Of a stretch of DNA of 64,000 nucleotides, positions 47,401 through 57,568 are shown in pieces. The notes below the pieces were generated by a model. The model saw only the letters and a list, made by a program, of their open reading frames with translations, was not told the DNA's origin and did no database searches. A program made the position numbers and the translations under genes. The stretch's first letter is position 1, and the number at the start of each line of letters is the position of its first letter. Origin of the DNA: Nelumbo lutea (lineage: Eukaryota; Streptophyta; Magnoliopsida; Proteales; Nelumbonaceae); assembly GCA_022828595.1 (NCBI GenBank), contig JAKGHH010000002.1, positions 41,944,222 through 42,008,221 of the forward strand, written 5' to 3'.

Positions 47401-50400
47401 GATGTTGCACACCTCATTCCTGAAGAAACCACCAATGCCTGAGGGACCTAGGTTGCCTGCAGTTCTGCCATCAGAGTTCAGCTTAATGAAGCTGTGAGTT
47501 GGTGGGGACCAAGTACCAACCAGGGTTAATAACGAGCTTATTTCTATATGAGCAAGCCACCTTCTTCCACTTTCTCATAATGTCACCTGCTGAAAAATCA
47601 TCAAATAACTCTGAGTATTTTGTCCATTGAACTGCCCTGACAGTGATGGTCTCAACAATGGTCTCTTTTCTTCTTTCCTTTTCTGAAAATATCTTTGCCT
47701 TCTTTTCCTCCCAAATAGTCCAAACTGATGCAACTTTTACGCATCTCCATAACAATCTTCCCCTCTTCTTTGGCCAACTAAAAAAGTAGAAGCAAACAAA
47801 CTTTGCACATTTAGTGGAGCGTTCCACTTACACCCAAATAAAGAAAAAAACCAATCCCAAATGGAAGATACAAAGGGGCAGGAGATTAATAAGTGATTGC
47901 AAGACTCCCCACTGGATTTACAGAGAACACACCAGTGTGGGGATAAGCACCAACTGGATCTTTTCCTTTGGAGCAAATCGTATGTATTTATTCTTTCCAG
48001 GAACACTTCCCAACAAAAAGCTCCTATTCCGGGAGGGATAGGCCTATTCCAAGCCTTCTTCACAGGGAAAACCAGCCCTGCACTTGACCTTGAAAAAAGA
48101 AGCACCAGGAAAGGTACTGGTGGGTGCTTGAGTCCAAATACGACAATCAGGTTTGGACGAATCCAAGAAAACCTTCTCAAGTAAATGTAGCAAGTTTAGA
48201 ACATTATTAAGTTCCAAATCCCTTGTTCCCATTCTAAATCCCAAATCCCAGTCAAAACCATAACAGAACTAGAAGGAACAAGGAATGTGGAAACGGGTTT
48301 ATCCTTGTCTCTTGAGAGGGCAAAAAGGGAAGGAAATCGATTTTTCAAAGTAGAGTCCCCCACCCAAACATGTTCCCAAAATTTAACCAAGTTACCAGAG
48401 CAGACAACGACATTGTACCTGACACAAAGTAGGAAAGAAGGTAGAGTCTTGTAAATGGCTCTTGTTTTTGTTTTAAAAAACAAAAACCAACCATGTTGTC
48501 AAACACCCCCTAAATTTGCAATTTGTTAGGATATTATGAAGTAAGGCATAGAATAATATTTAATCGGAAACAGAGTAACCAGAGGAGGAATATTTGCTGA
48601 TATTTGCTTTTATATGATGGAATGGCTGGTGATACACCCCAACTCTGATGATTTGAGATCTTTGTTTGGTTCTGAGATCTGGTCTACTTTAGATATATGA
48701 TTGATGCTGAAGCATGCTTTATTTTATGTTTTGTTATTTTAGAAGGTGAAACCTTTTCACATTTTATTGTAACATTATTTTTTTTTCTTTTAATGAAATT
48801 TTACCTTACTATAAAAAATCCAAATGTTTAAGATGCATTAGGCAAGGGACCAGGAGGTCCATGACCTTAAGATGTGTGAAGCGTGATCCTTGAGGGTTTA
48901 GATGTAAAACATAAGCCTCACAAGGTACCATTTTTTTTTTTAAGAAAAACATGAAACTGTAATGATAAGTACCAATATGCACAACTGGAGTATATTTTTG
49001 TATGGGAGTCTACAAATAAATAAATGTCACATAGAGGACATATAAGAATATGAATGACATGCTTTCATGTATGAACTCAAGGTTGAGCTTGAATGTGGTC
49101 CTCAAAGTGTAATCCTCATATGGCTTTCAAAACATATTTTTCTTATATTGTTCTACTGGTATTTAGCCATACGACCCATACATTTGAGTTATTGTGATTG
49201 TTGTGCTTCATGCATTCCATGGCCATAACTCTGTTCCCATGGTTATTCTTTTGGTGAAGTCATTATTGATGGTTTCTCCTCATACTTCTAAAAAATTGCA
49301 GGTCTTCTCCAAAACGTATAGAAGGGCCTGATGGGAGAAATTTGCAGCTTCACTTCCGGTCTAGGCTGTCCCTTCCCCTTTTTACTGGAGGGAAAGTTGA
49401 AGGAGAGCAGGGTGCTGCAGTCCATGTTGTCTTACTTGATGCAAACACAGGTCATGTTGTCACAACAGGGTCAGAGTCCTCAGTAAAACTTGATGTCGTT
49501 GTGCTTGAAGGTGACTTCAATAATGAAGATGATGATGACTGGACTCAGGAAGACTTTGAAAGTCATGTGGTAAAAGAGCGTGAAGGAAAGAGACCCCTTC
49601 TTACTGGGGATCTGCAAGTAACACTAAAGGAAGGTGTAGGAACCCTAGGAGAACTTACATTTACTGACAACTCAAGTTGGATAAGGAGCAGAAAGTTCAG
49701 GCTTGGACTAAAGGTTGCCTCAGGCTTCTGCGAGGGTATCCGTATTCGTGAGGCAAAAACAGATGCTTTTACTGTCAAGGATCACCGAGGAGAATGTATG
49801 TTCAATTCTCATTGTTGATATATGATTTCCATAGTATATGGGGTATTGATAATCTGTAATTTCTTTTCTTTGCAGTATACAAGAAGCACTATCCTCCTGC
49901 ATTAAATGATGATGTTTGGAGGTTAGAGAAGATTGGCAAGGATGGATCATTCCATAAGAGGCTGAATAAGTCTGGAATATACACGGTGGAAGATTTTCTT
50001 CGGTTTGTGGTTAGAGACCAACAAGGACTGAGAAATGTAAGGACCTAGCATCCTATTGTTGAATTAGGAAATCCATGTTTTGCATGTATTCCTCTGATTT
50101 TTTTATCTGGTGGTTGTAGATCCTTGGAAGTGGCATGTCCAATAAGATGTGGGAGGTTCTTGTAGAGCATGCTAAGACCTGCGTTCTGAGTGGGAAGCTT
50201 TATGTTTACTATTCCGATGATACAAAGAATGTTGGTGTTGTTTTTAACAACATCTATGAGTTGAGTGGGCTTATTGCTGGTGGACAATATTACTCGGCTG
50301 ACTCTCTTTCTAATAGTCAGAAGGTCAGTATCATATACTCTTTTACATGACATATCTTTATTTATTTATATTTGTATCTTCAACAATAAACTGTTAATTT

Positions 50401-53400
50401 GACCTCTTTAACCTAAGTCAAGGCTGCTGGACTGATACTACTTGGCAAGCTTCTCTGAACTATCCAACTTGAGGAAAGAATACTTATTTTGCTGATTTGT
50501 CCACATGGTAGTTTCAACAGAGAAACCCCATCCAATTTCAACTACAACTCTGTACTTCAGTCACGATTCTTTAAATCTTTAGATTTCTACTATGTTTTTT
50601 TCCTAATTCCTCAAGTTGTTGCTACTTTTGTGATCATGCTTAGGTTGTCACATCCAAATCATAATGAGTATATGTAGTCCCTACTTTTGACCATAAACCC
50701 TGTTAAAATGTATATGCGTATGATCTCAACCAGGATTTATGTCTACCCAAAAAAAGAAAAAAATACAGGATTTGCATCTATATAAATGCTTATATCCACC
50801 TAATTTGAGTAAAGAACACTTCTGTTCCTTTTTTTCCAGACTACAGTACATCAATCCCATACAATTTGAATTAGATTTTGATATCTGTCTGATTCCTTAA
50901 GTATAAACCTAACCTTGCTGCCTTACTGTTTCTTCAAGTTCCCGAATCTATTGCTACCATTCTCTAGTTTCTATCCCTTATTCATTACTCTCTTAGCATA
51001 AAGGAGGGCTTCAGCCCAATTTTCTGGGACTGGAGTTTTTGGTGAGACTGTATATTATTGAGATGAGCAAAGAAGCACGAGGTTATCTCATTTGGTAGGT
51101 TCAATGGGAACTAGGTGGGCTGAGAGTCTTGTAGGAATGCCTGACTTGTGAGATGAATTGCAGCTTTGTGATAGCTTATTGGAGCTAATAGTTCATCCCT
51201 ATTCACCCCTTGGCTTATGTGTCAGACAAGCTATTTGCAGACCTAGGAACCCAACAAACAATTTATCATAATCTCTTGCCATTTGTCTTATTTTTAGCAT
51301 CATGTGTTGGTACTGCCATTCTTTCATGTTCTGCAGCCATATCACCACTGCCTTGGAGTCACCTTCTACCACTACTGCTGTTAGGTCAAGCAATTGAACC
51401 AGCCTGAGACCTTGTCATAAAGTCAAAAATTCTACCCATGTTTAGTCTCAAAGTCTCAAAGTATACATCCAACATGCATGAATAGGTTAGTCGTGCTTTT
51501 TGGGTGACTGATACACTAACTCTTTTTTTTATTTTCTTTTTGTTTCAGATTTTTACGGGGGGGGGACCTGTGGCTCAATGATACGATATAATATGCCCAT
51601 ATTGTAGCGAAATTTTGAGCCTTGTTAGTCACCAACTCCTAGTGGGCCTGAGTAGACTACTAGTATAGTACCTTGTTGATCTCTCTTTACCCCACAAATG
51701 CCTAGCGATCTTGGATTTCCCAAGCTGCATCCATCAAAATGCAGCTTAACTTAATTGGGATTGGGAGGATTCCATTAATCAATAATTACATCTCTCATTG
51801 TGGATGAGTACACAATCCAACTCCATGATCTAGTTATGTTATCCATAGGGAAATCATCCAACATATTCAATGTCTTCACCTAGTGCACTACGCCACTACC
51901 TTGATTGTGATACTTTATGTATGTGCTTCTTTGCCATGCTTCTTTCTGTGAAATTTTGGCATTCCTCTCTTTCCAAAGTTTCCATATAACTGCTGCCCTG
52001 GTGCACCTCCACATTAGTTTTCCTTTCTTCCTTGGAGATGTAACAAAGTTCATGTTGATCAAGCATGGCACAACCATGTGAGAGTCCACCTACAGACAAA
52101 AAGTGAGAAGAATCATTCCCCACCATCAGTAGTAAAAGAATAGGAGATTAGTAAGTGGTGAGAAGTTTCTCCACTTGCATAACATAAAAAGAACATATGC
52201 TGACTTGTGGAATTGGGGATAAGCACCAAGTTGGTATTCTCTCTTGAAGCACATTGCAAGTGTTAATTTTTCCATGATGCATCTCCCAACACAATGCCTG
52301 GTCTTAGGTGGCACTGAATTGCACCAAATTTATTTTACTGGAAAAGACTAGAACATCATCAGGGACTGATGGAGCTTGAACGAAAGATGAACAGGAAAAA
52401 TACCCCAAATAATTGATTGTCCAAATTCTTTGGTCCAAAACAGAAGGGTCCAAGAAAGCACCCATTGGAACAGTCAACAAATTAAGAACATGGGTTGTTT
52501 CAAGTCCCTAATACCCCTATTGAATCCAAAATCCCAAGCAAGGCCATTAGAGGAAGAGATTGCAACTTAGAAATAGGTTCAGTGTTTTAAAAGTGCAAGG
52601 CGCAAAAAAGGCATAGGGGTCAATTTGCGCCTGAGGAGGCATAAGGCGAGGTGTGCGCCTTTTTAAGCAAGGCGCAAAAAAAAAAAAAGTCAAGCATATA
52701 AAACCCACAATCTCTTTTTTTCTTAATTACATTACTTAAAGTAGCTAATGTGACATATTACATTCTTGATTCTATGAACCGCCTTTGTGCCATGCACCTC
52801 GAGGCAAGCCCAAACAAGTCCATGTTAGGGTCTTAAATTCTTAGTTTTTACACAAAAAATAATGATTTTGTAGTTTTAATTTCTTTTTAAAAAGATATTT
52901 TATTAGGACGAATGAATGAACAACATTACCAAAAAAAGCATCAAATTTTCAAAAGGCGCGTGCCTGGGTTGAGGCGCAAGGTGCACCAGGCGTGCGCCTT
53001 TTGAAAGGGCTGCGCCTAGGGCTTGGGTAAGGCGCCTACCCTAAAATGCGCCTAAGGCGCGCCTTTTAAATCACTGAATAGGTTTGGCCTTAAATGAAGA
53101 AAAAGCAAAATTTTTTGGAGAACACTTTTTGAGGAGAATCCCTTAAAAGCAAAGATCCTCCCAAAATTTAACCTTGTCCATAGCACAAATATCATATTGG
53201 ATGACATGATAGAAGATACTAAGATAGGTGAGAGTGTGAAGATATCTTTCGAAGGGGGGGGGCTAAAGCAATTCTATTAGCTAGGCCTGCATTAACACTC
53301 CATGAATGCTTGTCACCACTTTATGCCACAACTTGTTAACCTCAAGAAGAAACCTCCACAACTATTTCCCTAGTAGGGTTAATATCCTTACCTTAAGTCT

Positions 53401-55784
53401 TCTTATCCTAGTTCCCCTTGACTCCTACCCTTTTAGATCACCTCCCATTTCATTAAATGGTCCCTCATAGGTTCCTCTGGGTCCCACATGAAATCACAAA
53501 TGATTTTCTCCAATATTTTGACCACCAACATCAGCATCCTAAAACCAGAGAAGTATATGGGAAGGTGGGTTAGAGTGGAATTAATCAAGGTTATTTTACC
53601 ACCCAAGGAGATATAACTTATTTAGGCTGACAATTTCTTAGAGATTCTATCACAAGGTTACCACCTAGAGGCAACCCTAGGGTTTGATGGGCTTGAAAGA
53701 TATGGATATTCTGAGTATGGCTCCATACCTTTATACCACTTCTTCCTCTACAGTGTTTCTGGCTAAGCAACTCTTGTCTAGGTTTGTTCTCAGGTTTGAG
53801 TTCTTCTCATAGATCTGAACCAACAAACTCAAGTTCCTAATTCCCTTCCCTTATCCTTTATCTCCACAAAATAGGATGATATTATCAGCAAACTGCAAAT
53901 GCCTCACCACTATCCTCTCCCTTCCAATCCTCCATCACCTAATCAAATGAAACCTATCTGCCCTCGATATTAGTCTACTGAAAACATCTGCAATGATTGT
54001 AAAGAGGAAAGGAGAGAGAAGGTCCCTTGCCTTAGGCCCTTTTAGTTGGAAAGAAGTTCTTTACTACACTATTAATCATAATAGAATAATTACAAGTTTG
54101 TTATAGCCTAGAATCCATTTTCTCCACCGACATCCAAGCCCACATTTTAGCATCACCTCCAGAAAAGAGTCAAAAGACCAACAATCCACAAGATGGGTCT
54201 AGGAATGGAATTTCTAAGTTTGGAATGCATGTCTGATCTTATATTTCAATCTAATTTATGGTGTGCAGTTGCACCATGATTGCATGTTCAAGTACATAGC
54301 AGAAATAGAGTGAACATTTGCTTTCCATTTAACAACGAAGAGCATAAAAGGAAACCTTTGTGAAGCTGGAAATTCATTGTCTTTGCAGGTGTATGTTGAT
54401 ACCTTGGTGAAGAAGGCATATGACAACTGGGGGCATGTAATAGAGTATGATGGGAAAGCACTTTTGAGCTACAAGCAGAACAAGAGGCCTAGTTCTTCTA
54501 GATCTGAGCTTCCAATGGGTCCAGAATATTCTAATTCATTTGATCAGCAGATCTCTGTACCTCGCCTGCCTGTTCCTTCAGAGCAGCCTTCGATGGATTC
54601 AGGCCTGAATGTTGAGGGTAAGCTATTTTTGGACTATGAATTATTAATGTTGTGCAGAATATACTTTAGTGAACTTTATAATAAGTGGCAAATTATGATA
54701 TCATAAATTCATAATCACAGTGCTAATATCATTTTCTATTCTTGAAAATTGATAAACAAACTCCATTTCACTGTTCTGAAATAACCAGAAATTACCTGTT
54801 CTCCTGATGAAAATGAACACGTTCTGGTTTTAGTAAGATTGATGTACGTTTCTAGTATGATTAAGTCCATAAAGTTCATTACCCAACAATGCTGGTCTCA
54901 ACTATCTGGGGTCTTTGTAGTAGACGGGGTACATATCTAAGCTTCAGCATTTTTAGCACAAAATTGCTACCTAGAGACTTATCCCTTGTTCTCATGCTTG
55001 TCATCCTCTTATAAAATTATGTCAGTATTCTCTTTATGCTGGATTAGTTTTTTATTTTTGAAATTCCATATAGTACTCTCTTGTTGCCCCTCTCCCTTTT
55101 CCTCTCCACAGCCACTCCAGTCACCTGTTGGAACTGTGTAAGAGGTTTTTTATGGAATTTTACATCATTCTGACCAGTATTTGCTCTTCAGTTTCAGGAT
55201 ATAATGATAATCTGGCAACTAGATATCCAGCACAGTCACAAGTAAATTCCAATTCCCCTGTGCAATTTGATGGCAATTCATTTGCCTCACAGAACCAGAT
55301 GATTAGCACTTCACACCAAACACAATTCCCAAGAAATGAAAACATTGTAGGATTGGCCCTAGGGCCACCACAATCATCAACATCAGGATTCCAGAATGTG
55401 GGTCCATCCATCCAAGCATCAAATGTATCTTCTTATGATGATTGGTCCCGTATCCGAGAAAATGGGGGAGTTGATGGATTCTTCTCAGAGGAAGAGATCC
55501 GCATGAGAAGTCATGAAATGCTTGAGAATGAAGACATGCAACATCTACTTCGTATCTTCAGCATGGGTGGCCAAACTGCCATTAATATATCAGAGGAAGG
55601 ATACTCTTATCCGTCATACATACCATCCCCAACGCCGAACTTGGGTTTTGATGAGGATCGCTCACATTCATCAGGCAAAGCTGTTGTAGGATGGCTCAAG
55701 CTCAAGGCAGCGTTGAGGTGGGGCATCTTTATCAGGAAGCAAGCAGCTGAGAGGCGGGCACAGCTTGTTGAGTTGGATGACTAG
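38455..55784 (+). CDS. CBP60: Calmodulin-binding protein 60 (CBP60B/C/D-like) transcription factor, eight exons
   Basis: Exons: 38455-38573, 40513-40588, 44791-44849, 49302-49795, 49876-50036, 50120-50323, 54389-54617, 55198-55784. All introns are GT-AG and all phases join, giving 642 aa, a normal CBP60 length. The start gives [19 protein letters not shown]. The family signature [16 protein letters not shown] spans the exon 1/2 junction and [20 protein letters not shown] spans exons 2/3. Exon 4 (86-249) holds the N-terminal Ig-like DNA-binding part, with an acidic NNEDDDDW loop. Exons 5-7 hold the central and C-terminal parts ([40 protein letters not shown]). Exon 8 ends with the basic amphipathic calmodulin-binding segment at about 607-642 ([20 protein letters not shown]). 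Family members are nuclear, Ca2+/calmodulin-responsive regulators of immunity and stress genes; that role is inferred here. No frame damage is seen. Exon 8 could instead start at 55192, adding two residues. Confidence 0.95.
39263..39309 (+). mobile_element. Micro-insertion: 21-22-nt A-tailed insert with 13-bp direct repeats
   Basis: AGGACGCAGAGAT (39263-39275) and AGGACGCAAAGAT (39297-39309) differ at one base and flank TTTTATCTATC followed by ten or eleven A; the last A may belong to the repeat. Confidence 0.65.
39571..39715 (+). pseudogene. LINE RNase H fragment
   Basis: Translates to [20 protein letters not shown], then SMSNPGP-stop-GIGGVFR. This is the first-strand motif (K-x-N-F-D-G) of the RNase H domain found at the C-terminus of plant L1-type LINEs. 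Only this first portion remains, with one stop. A close relative ([14 protein letters not shown]) is in intron 6 on the minus strand. Confidence 0.7.
40677..40830 (+). repeat. SINE-like dispersed repeat fragment
   Basis: Contains ATCATCATCATCTAAACCTT and CAACTATATGGGGTCTGC, a phrase I recognise from many plant genomes as a short interspersed repeat. A second partial copy (CTCAACTATCTGGGGTCT) is at about 54890-54950. Confidence 0.4.
41395..42461 (+). mobile_element. Copia-type LTR remnant with primer-binding site
   Basis: TGGTATCAGAGC at 42450-42461 is an exact match to the sequence complementary to initiator tRNA-Met used by copia elements and TRIMs. A TATA-like TTTATATAAATG (about 42260) and CT-rich leader (42300-42355) precede it as expected in an LTR. 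A second TATA/CT-rich block lies at 41420-41540. No coding region follows; the element is cut by the hAT copy at about 42539. Confidence 0.5.
42539..43062 (-). mobile_element. hAT MITE (truncated), inverted relative of 52580-53076
   Basis: 42539-42785 aligns with the reverse complement of 52690-52935 (CATGGATTTGTTTGGGCTTG, TCAAGTAATGCAATTA landmarks). The right end GCGCTTTTAAAACACTG (to 43062) matches the CAGTGTTTTAAAAG terminus. The left terminus is missing. A 220-bp AT-rich expansion lies inside. Confidence 0.7.
43484..43769 (+). mobile_element. LINE 3' end with A-tail
   Basis: GT-rich 3'-UTR-like sequence ending AATAATAAATTTTATTTTATTACCCAAAAAA (read 43738-43768 in two parts). The TTACCC-A6 ending is similar to the heads of the micro-insertions at 18061, 15694 and 50739. 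No domain is left in this fragment. Confidence 0.45.
44167..44480 (+). repeat. Au-SINE-like tRNA-derived fragment
   Basis: GTAAACGTTGTTGCCTTTGT (about 44178) and AACAGCCTCTGCCTGGGTTC (about 44429) resemble the two conserved blocks of the plant Au SINE (GTAAAGTTGTTGCCTTGTG; AAACAGCCTCT). Here they are abnormally far apart, so it is disrupted or chimeric. Confidence 0.35.
46160..46200 (-). mobile_element. Micro-insertion in LINE 3' UTR: 15-nt insert with perfect 13-bp repeats
   Basis: AACCAGAAAATAG at 46160-46172 and 46188-46200 is identical. The insert reads ACTGAT plus A9 on the minus strand. Confidence 0.6.
46586..47392 (+). pseudogene. 5'-truncated LINE insertion with target duplication
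   Basis: An open frame from 46619 to 47284 (about 221 codons) carries the zf-RVT pattern: [48 protein letters not shown] and [10 protein letters not shown] 3' tail with AATAAA and an A-rich end follows. AACCAATGATGTTGC (46571-46585) and AACCCACTGATGTTGC (about 47393-47408) are the target duplication. The missing 5' part includes the catalytic RT domain, so this is not a functional gene. Confidence 0.8.
50731..50773 (+). mobile_element. Micro-insertion, weaker case: 27-nt A-rich insert with 8-bp repeats
   Basis: CAGGATTT at 50731-50738 and 50766-50773 flanks ATGTCTACCC plus an A-rich run. The TCTACCC-A head resembles the 18061-18080 insert. The short duplication makes this one less certain. 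Confidence 0.4.
51150..54240 (-). pseudogene. LINE (L1-type): RT core through RNase H, inactivated
   Basis: Reading leftwards from 54240: an RT block with [18 protein letters not shown] near 53960-54010; the catalytic box [11 protein letters not shown] near 53875, where the usual A-D-D is [23 protein letters not shown] near 53570-53620; VKFWEDLC near 53180; a zf-RVT region with [15 protein letters not shown] (about 51950-52000); and RNase H with [14 protein letters not shown] (about 51720) and [14 protein letters not shown] (about 51350). Several stops and frameshifts and a hAT insertion confirm it is dead. Same family as the intron 3 LINE. Confidence 0.85.
52580..53076. mobile_element. hAT MITE, 497 bp, perfect 8-bp target duplication
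   Basis: Starts CAGTGTTTTAAAAGTGCAAG and ends CCTTTTAAATCACTG. AATAGGTT flanks both ends exactly (52572-52579 and 53077-53084). The subterminal regions are packed with GGCGC/GCGCC words, typical of hAT transposase-binding DNA. It is inserted in the minus-strand LINE. Non-coding. Confidence 0.9.
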
Positions 55785-56360
55785 TTGATATGCTATTGGG
55801 GCTTGTTGTCAAACCACATATTCTGCCTCAAAAGTTGGACTCACTATTTAACCATCTTTGACTCAATGTTGGTAGGGGGGGATGGGTCTTTTATGCAGTT
55901 GCTGGGGTTCTGATTGATTGGGTATTATCAGACAGCTGGGAATCTCTGCTTGTACAGTTCTTGCCTGTACAGTAAGTCTGTTTCTTCTTTAAGATCCTTA
56001 CTAATATTGTGTTGAATTGATTAGGATGCTTTTCTTTCTTTTCTTTTCTTTTCTTTTCTGAAAGATGCTTATCCATCTACTATCTTTCTCCACAACTTGC
56101 TTTTCTATCGATGTGGGGGTTGGTTGGAGTTCCGGTCTCGGTCTATCCTATTGAGGATCCTTAATGATGCAGTGTTGGAGACTGGCTTCAGGGGACAACT
56201 TTTGACTGAAAGTTGTGTTGACTTGGGTGTGCTTTGTATGATGAAACATTGACTGAAGACCAGAGCTGGTCTATTAAAGTTATGCTAAATAGAAATATAT
56301 ATGCTTATGTAATCTATGTGGATTCCAAAACAAGCATTCTGACAATACACAATAAACTTT
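55785..56360 (+). other. CBP60 3' UTR with poly(A) signal
   Basis: AATAAA at 56351-56356 is the first good poly(A) signal, 567 bp after the stop. A TTTTC repeat (56036-56060) lies inside. The cleavage site itself cannot be placed exactly. Confidence 0.5.
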
Positions 56361-57568
56361 TTGTTGCCTGGTAAATCTTTTAAGGTGATGTTACCTTCTG
56401 TTGGTGTGTAAGCAGAACACATCGCCATGGAATGATTCCAAGGGCTCCTAGCAGGCTTCCAAGGTGCTTGTTTTGGAGGTGGGGAACGCCGGAAATGCAG
56501 TTATCTTTGTGTCTTAGTTAATTAGATGCTGCTGTCATTGTGGCAGGGTGGCTTCTTGAATCTTGGCAGGTTCCAGTCAGGTCATGCTTATTGCAATGAT
56601 ACTATTTAACAGTGTCACATTTTGCAATCTATATGCCAAGATATTCTCTATAGATGAATTGTCCTTATCTTGTCGGCAGGCTGGATAAAATCCACTCAGA
56701 TGAGATGCCAGTTGGAAAATATGTTCAGAATTCAACTCTGGTTGAAATACTTGATGGTGTCGAGGTTCATCTATGGTATAACCCATCAACTATGCTGTTA
56801 TTCTAATCTATTTCCTTCCGAAATACAGTCACAAGTGATGAATCAATTATTTATTCGAAAATCTTATATGGTCACCCCTACAAGGCACAAGGCACAAGCC
56901 CTGTTGTAAGTATGGCTTGGTATTGCTTCTATGCGATTGCAGGATCCCAATCAAAGGGGTGATCATCAATCATCTTTCTGCAAAAGACCTGACATGGGAC
57001 ATCTGCCATTGCATCATAAGCTAGTACCTTGCACTGCTTGGTGAATGCCCGAGTAAGGGGAGGGGGATCAACCATTGCAATTGAGAAATTGAGATGGGAA
57101 TGTAACTACATCTTTTCCAGTTCGAAGGACGGTGTAGGAAGTAGAGAACTTGGCTAGTTTTGCAAATCTGACTTGCTTATTTGAGCAAGGGATAGATGCT
57201 TCATTAGAATGATATTAGTCTTGTGCGGTTCTAAGCAATTACAAGATGGAACTTCCTTATTGATGGTTAAGGTACTCGGTCACACGAGTGTGTTGGGCTT
57301 GCAGGGGTCGGTAACTATACTATCAACATAACCGTGTGCTCAAATCACAATTGGAGATGGGTTATCAGTCATAATCAAGTTTAAAGGTGTGCATTTTAGA
57401 ATAGCAGTTTTAAGATGTATATTAGGAATTTGGGATCATATCCTTGCTCAGGATGTACGTGGAACATAAAAGTGGTAGCCAACTAGGATCGGACTTGGGG
57501 GAGTGATTCTTTCCTCTCATCGTTCTCGTTTATTTTTCTATGGTCGGTTGGTCACACGGTAGGTGTGG
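56361..57568. other. Intergenic; one possible exon relic at 56680-56806
   Basis: After an acceptor-like TGTCGGCAG, 42 codons run open to TAA, containing DEMPVGKYVQNSTLVEILDG. The composition looks protein-like, but I do not recognise the family and no matching donor/upstream exon is seen. It could be a gene-fragment relic or chance. Nothing else is recognised. Confidence 0.2.

Larger units (their letters stand above)
46130..48440 (-). pseudogene. LINE (L1-type) C-terminal half: RT tail, zf-RVT and RNase H
   Basis: Reading leftwards: a [20 protein letters not shown] block near 48360-48410; the zf-RVT region with [20 protein letters not shown] near 47960; and RNase H starting [16 protein letters not shown] (about 47450-47490). 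RNase H continues beyond the inserted LINE with [14 protein letters not shown] and [12 protein letters not shown] (D, E and D catalytic positions all visible), then [12 protein letters not shown]. Broken by the 46586-47392 insertion and by stops/frameshifts. Confidence 0.85.
46031..48510. mobile_element. Tourist-like (PIF/Harbinger) element, 2.48 kb, filled with LINE sequence
   Basis: The left end GGGCGTGGTTTGACAACATA opposes the reversed right end GGGGGTGTTTGACAACATGG, and the arms continue through GGTTTTTGTTTTT. TAA flanks both ends (46028-46030 and 48511-48513). No transposase. The interior is a minus-strand LINE fragment that itself contains a plus-strand LINE insertion. Confidence 0.75.
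44850..49301 (+). other. CBP60 intron 3 (4.45 kb), transposon-rich
   Basis: GTATGC...TTGCAG. 45045-45077 is a CA-type microsatellite. 46031-48510 is a Tourist-like element with nested LINEs. 45080-46030 and 48515-49290 show nothing identifiable beyond oligo-T runs. Confidence 0.85.
50324..54388 (+). other. CBP60 intron 6 (4.07 kb), transposon-rich
   Basis: GTCAGT...TTGCAG. Contains a micro-insertion (50731-50773) and a minus-strand LINE (about 51150-54240) interrupted by a hAT MITE (52580-53076). 50780-51150 is unremarkable. Introns 4 (49796-49875) and 5 (50037-50119) are about 80 bp and clean. Confidence 0.85.

Noticed and set aside
55128..55197. Upstream extension of CBP60 exon 8
   Set aside because: The frame stays open into intron 7, but the exon 7 donor and the acceptors at 55191/55197 give the family-consistent join.
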